From Acidimicrobiaceae bacterium (lineage in GTDB: Bacteria > Actinomycetota > Acidimicrobiia > Acidimicrobiales > MedAcidi-G1), in contig PAXM01000045.1 in the NCBI GenBank assembly GCA_002714485.1, forward strand, positions 6,508 to 17,669: a stretch of DNA of 11,162 nucleotides, given 5' to 3'. Within the stretch, counting starts at the first letter, position 1. Each line of letters starts with the position of its first letter. The notes under the pieces were generated by a model. That model made no database searches. It worked only from the letters and a program-made list of their open reading frames with translations, and had not been told where the DNA came from. Shown in pieces: positions 6,994 through 11,162 of the stretch. The translations under genes and the position numbers were made by a program.

Positions 6994-9090
6994 TTGGACG
7001 CCATCCCATATCTGGCAGGTGCGTCGGCCATTCTCGGCCTTCTACTTGCCGGATTCTTCTTCAACAACGTAAAGGCCGCCGCTCCCGGCGACGACCGCAT
7101 GGTCTTCTTGATGACCGAGATCCAGAAGGGGGCGCGAGCCTTCCTCAAGAAGGAATACAGCTGGGTTTCGGTCTTCGTGGTGGTCATGGCGGTCCTCATC
7201 GGTGCCCTGATTGCACCGGCAGCCGCCATCACCTACGTCATCGGTGCAGTCCTCTCAGCGCTCGCCGGCTACATCGGTATGACCGTTGCCACCATGGCGA
7301 ACGCCCGGACCACCGAAGCCGCCAAATCCGGTCCCGGAAAGGCGCTTCCTATCGCCTTTCGCGGCGGGGCGGTTATGGGCTTTTCGGTGGCGGGTCTTGC
7401 CCTACTGGGCCTCATGGCGGTCTACGTGATATTCGTACTGGCCCTCGAGGTCGACGACGCTTTCGAGGTCGTGACCGCCTACGGGCTGGGTGCGTCGTCC
7501 ATCGCTCTCTTCTCCCGTGTAGGTGGCGGTATCTACACCAAGGCTGCAGATGTCGGAGCCGACCTGGTAGGCAAGGTCGAGGCAGGAATCCCCGAGGACG
7601 ACCCCCGCAACCCAGCCACCATTGCCGACAATGTGGGTGACAACGTGGGCGACGTCGCCGGCATGGGCGCCGACCTCTTCGAGAGCTACGCCGGTTCGAT
7701 CCTTGCCCCAATTTCGTTGGTGGCCTTCGCTCTTGGTCTAGGTGCAGAACAGGCCAGCGCTATGACCAATATCTCGTTGCTGTCCTTCCCAATGGCCATT
7801 GCCCTCGCTGGAATGGTCGCTTCGATCATCGGGTCATTCCTGGTGAAGGGCGGGACGTCGACCGACTCCAAGGCACTGTCCAAGGCACTCCACATGGGCA
7901 CCAATGTGGCCATGGCCCTGACTGTGCTAGCTACCGTGGCCATTGCTTTCTGGCTATTCGGTGACAACGACCAGTTCGACTCGCCGATTGGTCTGGCCAT
8001 CGCCGTGATCGGCGGCCTGCTGGTTGGCTGGGCACTCGGCAAGACAGCCGAGTACTACACCTCGGACCACTTCGGACCCGTCAAGAAGATCGCCGGGCAG
8101 ACCTCCACCGGCCCGGCCACCACCATTCTCGGGGGAATCTCAGCCGGCATGGTGTCGGTCGCCGCATCTGTGGCCCTCCTAGCCGTCGGCGTGGCCGTTG
8201 CCTATTGGGGCGGAGAGATGGCCTTCGACTCCATCGGTAATCTTGATGGCGGCATCTACGGCATCGCCGTGGCCGCCATAGGCATGCTGGCCACCACCGG
8301 CGTGGTCGTCTCGGTTGATGCCTACGGACCGATTGCTGATAATGCCGGTGGTATTGCCGAGATGGCCGAGTTGGATCCAAGCGTTCGCGAGGTCACCGAT
8401 GCCCTCGACTCACTGGGCAACACCACAGCCGCGGTGGCCAAGGGCTTCGCGGTGGGTTCGGCTGCCCTGACTGCCCTGGCCCTCTTCAAGAGCTTTGAAT
8501 TTGCCGTCGCTCAGGCAGGCGGGTCCCTCAGCCTTGACATCGGTCAGGTGGAGGTCTTCATTGGTCTGTTTCTTGGAGCAATGCTGCCGTTCCTATTCGC
8601 AGCGCTCACCATCGACGCCGTGGGTCGTGCCGCACAGGAGATGATCGAAGAGGTACGTCGACAGTTCCGCGAGATCCCAGGACTGCGCGAGGGGCAACCG
8701 GGCGTCAACCCCGACTCGGCACGCTGTGTGGCCATCTCGACGGCTGCCTCGCTCAAGGAGATGATTGTCCCCGGTGCACTGGCGGTGGTGGTTCCCCTCG
8801 TTCTCGGCTTCATCAACGTCGACACCCTCGGCGGCTTCCTAGCCGGCGCCTTGGTGGCTGGCTTCTGCCTGGCGATCTTCATGGCCAACGCCGGTGGTGC
8901 GTGGGACAACGCTAAGAAGTACATCGAAACCGGAGCCCACGGCGGCAAAGGCTCCGACAACCACAAGGCGGCGGTGGTCGGTGACACGGTAGGCGACCCC
9001 TTCAAGGACACCTCCGGTCCAGCCATGAACATCCTCATCAAGGTCATGACAATCGTGTCGCTGGTATTCGCCTCGGCGTTCGTCGGCTGA
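6994..9090 (+). CDS. hppA: Membrane-bound ion-pumping pyrophosphatase, K+-dependent type
   Basis: A 698-residue polytopic protein of the membrane pyrophosphatase family, which couples PPi hydrolysis to export of H+ or Na+. Substrate and Mg2+ sites are intact: DVGADLVGKVE (187-197), DDPRNPATIADNVGDNVGD (202-220), the VDAYGPIADNAGGIAEM block (441-457), and the C-terminal DNAKKYIE (638-645) and GDTVGDPFKDTSGPA (663-677). The subclass segment reads GNTTAAVAK (475-483), with Ala479 and Ala482 where K+-independent enzymes have Lys and Thr. This is the established K+-dependent signature. Glu230 in DLFESYAGS is the helix-6 semi-conserved glutamate in the position shared by Na+-PPases and many bacterial H+-PPases, so the pumped ion cannot be decided. 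Length (about 700) is normal. The gene starts with TTG, follows a leader hairpin, and ends before a strong stem-loop. It is divergent from the folate/Trk run, which supplies K+, its likely cofactor. Confidence 0.96.
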   Translation: MDAIPYLAGASAILGLLLAGFFFNNVKAAAPGDDRMVFLMTEIQKGARAFLKKEYSWVSVFVVVMAVLIGALIAPAAAITYVIGAVLSALAGYIGMTVATMANARTTEAAKSGPGKALPIAFRGGAVMGFSVAGLALLGLMAVYVIFVLALEVDDAFEVVTAYGLGASSIALFSRVGGGIYTKAADVGADLVGKVEAGIPEDDPRNPATIADNVGDNVGDVAGMGADLFESYAGSILAPISLVAFALGLGAEQASAMTNISLLSFPMAIALAGMVASIIGSFLVKGGTSTDSKALSKALHMGTNVAMALTVLATVAIAFWLFGDNDQFDSPIGLAIAVIGGLLVGWALGKTAEYYTSDHFGPVKKIAGQTSTGPATTILGGISAGMVSVAASVALLAVGVAVAYWGGEMAFDSIGNLDGGIYGIAVAAIGMLATTGVVVSVDAYGPIADNAGGIAEMAELDPSVREVTDALDSLGNTTAAVAKGFAVGSAALTALALFKSFEFAVAQAGGSLSLDIGQVEVFIGLFLGAMLPFLFAALTIDAVGRAAQEMIEEVRRQFREIPGLREGQPGVNPDSARCVAISTAASLKEMIVPGALAVVVPLVLGFINVDTLGGFLAGALVAGFCLAIFMANAGGAWDNAKKYIETGAHGGKGSDNHKAAVVGDTVGDPFKDTSGPAMNILIKVMTIVSLVFASAFVG

Positions 9091-9095
9091 CCCCA

Positions 9096-9152
9096 TTCAT
9101 CAGGACCTGGCCGGAGAGGCCCTGTGGGGTACTCCGGCCAGGTTCTGGTGAA
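9096..9152 (+). terminator. Long stem-loop between convergent hppA and M23 peptidase genes
   Basis: Arms 9096-9116 and 9132-9152 pair over 21 bp around a 15-nt loop. The inner 12 bp (ACCTGGCCGGAG with CTCCGGCCAGGT) are perfect. The outer part has two G-U wobbles (9104/9144 and 9100/9148) when read as plus-strand RNA. The same positions would be A-C mismatches in minus-strand RNA, so the structure is tuned to the hppA transcript. It starts 5 nt after the hppA stop and ends 4 nt from the M23 stop. No U-run follows, as is common in high-GC actinobacteria, so it may be an I-shaped terminator or a 3'-end stabiliser. Confidence 0.7.
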
Positions 9153-9156
9153 CAAG

Positions 9157-10347
9157 TCAACGAGGGAGGACGATCATCGGATCCTTGGCCTCACCTCCTG
9201 TGCGAACCTCGAAGTGAAGGTGGGGACCGGTGGACCAACCTGTTGACCCGCACCTGCCCAGTACTTCTCCCTTTTCGATTTGGTGTCCGGCCGACACCAG
9301 CAGTTCTTGCTGGTGCGCGTACAACGTGATCACAGGACCGTCGTGTTCGATGAGGACCACATTGCCGTAACCGCTTTTGAGGCCAGCGAAGATCACCTTT
9401 CCAGCCTTGGCCGCCCAAATGGGTTGGCCCCGCACACAGCCGAAATCAACGCCATTGTGCTGGCGGACCACCCCGAAGATCGGGTGTTTACGCAGCCCAA
9501 ACGGAGAAGTCAACCGCCCTTCAATAGGCATGATGAACCCCTGTCCCGACTCCTTGGTCAGGTCAGCCGCCGACTTCCTCAGCTCTTCTGCGATCAGGTT
9601 GTCAATGAGGATGGCCATCAGGTATTCCTGTCGTTCGAAGTCCCTGATCTCGCCTTCGTATGCGGCGATCCGTTCCTTAAGTTCGTCCTTGACGTCTTCC
9701 TTGGCGGCGATTCGACGATCCAAGACGCGTATCGACGACTCCAGTTCCCGCTGGCGTGCCTGAGCGTCGGCGATAGCGTCGTCGGCCGACAGGGCAACGT
9801 CCTCCAGGTCGGACTCCATGGCCCGGAGTCGATCCACTAGGTCGCCTCGGTCGCCGGTAACGGCATCCAGGATGGCGGCGCGACGCACTCCGGCCGTGAG
9901 GTCGGCGGACTCCAGGAGGCTTCCCGGACGAATGCGACCGATGTACACGTCGACCGCCAGCTCTTGGATCCGTCGTCGCAGATCGGCCACCTCGGTGGTG
10001 ATCTCGCCAGCCTGCACCCAACGGAGGGTCGCCTCGGCCTCGGCGGCCTCGATTGCCTGACGGGCCGCCAGGATCTTGGCTTTCTGAAGAGCGACCGCAT
10101 CGTCGAGTGCATGGAGGGCGTCTGATACCTCGTCATCGGCAGCCTCCACCAACACGAGGGCCTCGGCTGCCTCCGCAGCTAGGCCCTTTGCCGCCTCGCG
10201 CCTGTCCCTGGCATCACGTATGGAGTCCGTCTCCTTGACGGCACCGGCCGGGCCGGCCAGCAGCATCACTGCCACAAGCACGCCAACGGCCACAGTTGTT
10301 CGCCGCCGAGGAAGCGGAATGGGGGTGGTACGGAGGCGGAGAGGCAC
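9157..10347 (-). CDS. Secreted coiled-coil M23 family peptidoglycan endopeptidase
   Basis: A 396-residue exported protein. An Arg-rich n-region (4-16), hydrophobic segment (18-33) and AGA-like cleavage site near 34-36 form a signal peptide. Residues about 40-265 are charged and Ala/Glu-rich, predicted long coiled coil, with a break around 135-170 (VDVYIGRIRPGSLLESADL...). The C-terminal M23/LytM domain (about 275-390) begins GRLTSPFGLRKHP. Its zinc and catalytic residues look complete: His297 and Asp301 in QHNGVDFG, His345 in LYAH, His376 and His378 in PHLHFEV. So it should be an active cross-link hydrolase rather than a degenerate EnvC-like activator. Cys304 and Cys366 might form a disulfide. 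The coiled-coil plus LytM layout resembles divisome-linked FtsEX partners, but no ftsEX is visible. Start is GTG 10347, needed for the signal-peptide charge; no clear Shine-Dalgarno. Confidence 0.9.
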   Translation of the reverse strand: MPLRLRTTPIPLPRRRTTVAVGVLVAVMLLAGPAGAVKETDSIRDARDRREAAKGLAAEAAEALVLVEAADDEVSDALHALDDAVALQKAKILAARQAIEAAEAEATLRWVQAGEITTEVADLRRRIQELAVDVYIGRIRPGSLLESADLTAGVRRAAILDAVTGDRGDLVDRLRAMESDLEDVALSADDAIADAQARQRELESSIRVLDRRIAAKEDVKDELKERIAAYEGEIRDFERQEYLMAILIDNLIAEELRKSAADLTKESGQGFIMPIEGRLTSPFGLRKHPIFGVVRQHNGVDFGCVRGQPIWAAKAGKVIFAGLKSGYGNVVLIEHDGPVITLYAHQQELLVSAGHQIEKGEVLGRCGSTGWSTGPHLHFEVRTGGEAKDPMIVLPR

Positions 10348-10357
10348 GGTTTAGGTC

Positions 10358-10370
10358 GGGGATCATCCCC
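10358..10370. promoter_or_regulatory. 13-bp palindrome upstream of the M23 gene
   Basis: GGGGATCATCCCC is a perfect palindrome around a single central base, 10 bp upstream of the M23 GTG start. It could be an operator half of the divergent region or part of a short 5' leader. Only the symmetry is seen; no regulator is implied by the neighbours. Confidence 0.25.
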
Positions 10371-10433
10371 AGCAAGAGGGTACCTGTGGACTCGCAAGCC
10401 GATGAGGGCACAGCGCGACCCGAAACGACCGCT

Positions 10434-10454
10434 AGTTCCGCGACCGCCGGAACT
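10434..10454. promoter_or_regulatory. Inverted repeat upstream of the CoA-transferase
   Basis: AGTTCCG (10434-10440) and CGGAACT (10448-10454) form a perfect 7-bp inverted repeat with a 7-nt spacer, ending 19 bp before the CoA-transferase ATG. It sits where an operator or leader hairpin would act in the 126-bp region between this gene and the divergent M23 gene. Function is inference. Confidence 0.3.
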
Positions 10455-10473
10455 GGGTGCTAGACCATCGGCG

Positions 10474-11162
10474 ATGCCCTCCACTCCTCATCCGTTGACC
10501 GATCTGCGGGTCCTCGACCTAACCGATAGCCGAGGCGACCTCTGTGGCCGGATGCTCGCCAACCTCGGCGCCGATGTACTCAGAATCGAGCCGTCGACTG
10601 GTGTTGCGTCCCGGCACCGAGCACCATTCGGGCCGGATGGGAGGTCGCTCCATTTCGCGGTTCGAAACGCCGATAAGCGATCAGCCGTCCTGAATCTGGC
10701 CGATTCCACTGATGACGCTGATCGCGACCGGTTTTTGGAACTTGTCGCTGAGGCCGATGTGGTGGTCGAATCCTGGGCGCCAGGAACGTTAGATGACCTC
10801 GGAATCGGGCCTGACGTGCTCTTGGCTGCCAACCCCTCACTGGTCGTGGCCTCGCTGACCAGCTTTGGGCAGACCGGTCCCGACCGAAACCTGGTTGCCA
10901 CTGATGACGTGATCTTCGCCCTCTCCGGATGGCTGGCCCTCAGCGGAGTACCGCACAAACCGCCACTCCTATTGCCTGGGGCCATAGCAAGTGACGTCTT
11001 GGGGATCCTGGGTGCCTATGCGGTTCTGGTAGCCCTTGTCCATCGTGCACGGGGCGCGGGTGGGCAGCACCTAGACGTCTCCGCTCTAGAGGCTCTCGCC
11101 CAGATGAACACCTGGGGTCTGGCCGGCGCCAGCGACTCACTCAGGCGTGGATCGGCCCCACC
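10474..11162 (+). CDS. Class III (CaiB/BaiF family) CoA-transferase, N-terminal part
   Basis: Reading from ATG 10474, 229 codons stay open to the right edge. LTDLRVLDLT (8-17) and LANLGADVLRIEP (28-40) match the family N-terminus. NADKRSAVLNL (65-75) matches the usual NRNKRSVALDL block. ADVVVESWAPGTLDDLGIG (94-112), SFGQTGPD (130-137) and GGQHLDVSALEAL (196-208) are also typical. Asp174 in AIASDVLGILGAY is in the position of the catalytic aspartate that forms the acyl-enzyme anhydride in formyl-CoA transferase and CaiB. Members move CoA between carboxylic acids in the cytoplasm; the substrate cannot be read from this half. The usual AGP after LDLT is absent (DSRGDLCGRM at 18-27 instead). Alpha-methylacyl-CoA racemase, in the same fold family, is an alternative. 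About half of a typical roughly 400-residue protein is visible. No Shine-Dalgarno is evident. Confidence 0.9.
   Translation, partial: MPSTPHPLTDLRVLDLTDSRGDLCGRMLANLGADVLRIEPSTGVASRHRAPFGPDGRSLHFAVRNADKRSAVLNLADSTDDADRDRFLELVAEADVVVESWAPGTLDDLGIGPDVLLAANPSLVVASLTSFGQTGPDRNLVATDDVIFALSGWLALSGVPHKPPLLLPGAIASDVLGILGAYAVLVALVHRARGAGGQHLDVSALEALAQMNTWGLAGASDSLRRGSAP

Noticed and set aside
8544..9155. 203-residue minus-strand ORF opposite hppA
   Set aside because: It mirrors the codon structure of hppA and spans the terminator hairpin; no domain is visible.
10377..10382. TACCCT on the minus strand as a -10 element for the M23 gene
   Set aside because: It fits TANNNT but has no -35 at proper spacing; such hexamers occur often by chance.

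Overview
The window is GC-rich (about 60% by eye), with densely packed genes and several GTG or TTG starts. The visible gltB start, the TTG-started hppA, the coiled-coil M23 endopeptidase and the TrkA/TrkH proteins all look like those of Actinomycetota. A marine or freshwater Acidimicrobiia-type lineage is my best guess from protein style; no rRNA or other decisive marker is present. I see no tRNA, rRNA, CRISPR array, insertion sequence or phage gene, so this reads as ordinary chromosome.

Layout, left to right. (1) Positions 1-107, minus strand: the first 35 codons of glutamate synthase large subunit (gltB), running off the left edge. (2) 249-1526, plus: a complete M18 zinc aminopeptidase, divergent from gltB. 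(3) 6725 down to 1537, minus: a four-gene run of 5-formyltetrahydrofolate cyclo-ligase, trkA, and two unequal TrkH-type K+ transporter subunits, the last two overlapping by ATGA. The final trkH stop lies only 10 bp from the stop of the convergent aminopeptidase. (4) 6994-9090, plus: a membrane-bound ion-pumping pyrophosphatase (hppA) with a TTG start fixed by a clear Shine-Dalgarno, followed by a 21-bp stem-loop. (5) 9157-10347, minus: a secreted coiled-coil M23 endopeptidase. (6) From 10474, plus: the N-terminal 229 residues of a class III (CaiB/BaiF) CoA-transferase, cut by the right edge.

How the genes may work together: the minus-strand cluster encodes a K+ uptake system, with TrkA as the nucleotide-gated ring and two TrkH-like pores. 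Next to it, reading the other way, is a pyrophosphatase whose GNTTAAVAK segment carries the Ala/Ala pair typical of K+-dependent enzymes. One neighbour therefore imports the ion that the other needs as cofactor. The two TrkH proteins differ at selectivity-filter and gating positions: the first has Ala for the P1 filter glycine, Gln for Lys in the intramembrane loop and GRLS for GRLE. This suggests a heteromeric or specialised pore and is the most interesting feature here. The other genes (nitrogen assimilation, peptide turnover, folate recycling, cell-wall hydrolysis, CoA transfer) look like unrelated housekeeping neighbours.

No intergenic stretch exceeds 300 bp. The longest (6726-6993) holds the divergent control region of the folate/Trk run and hppA.
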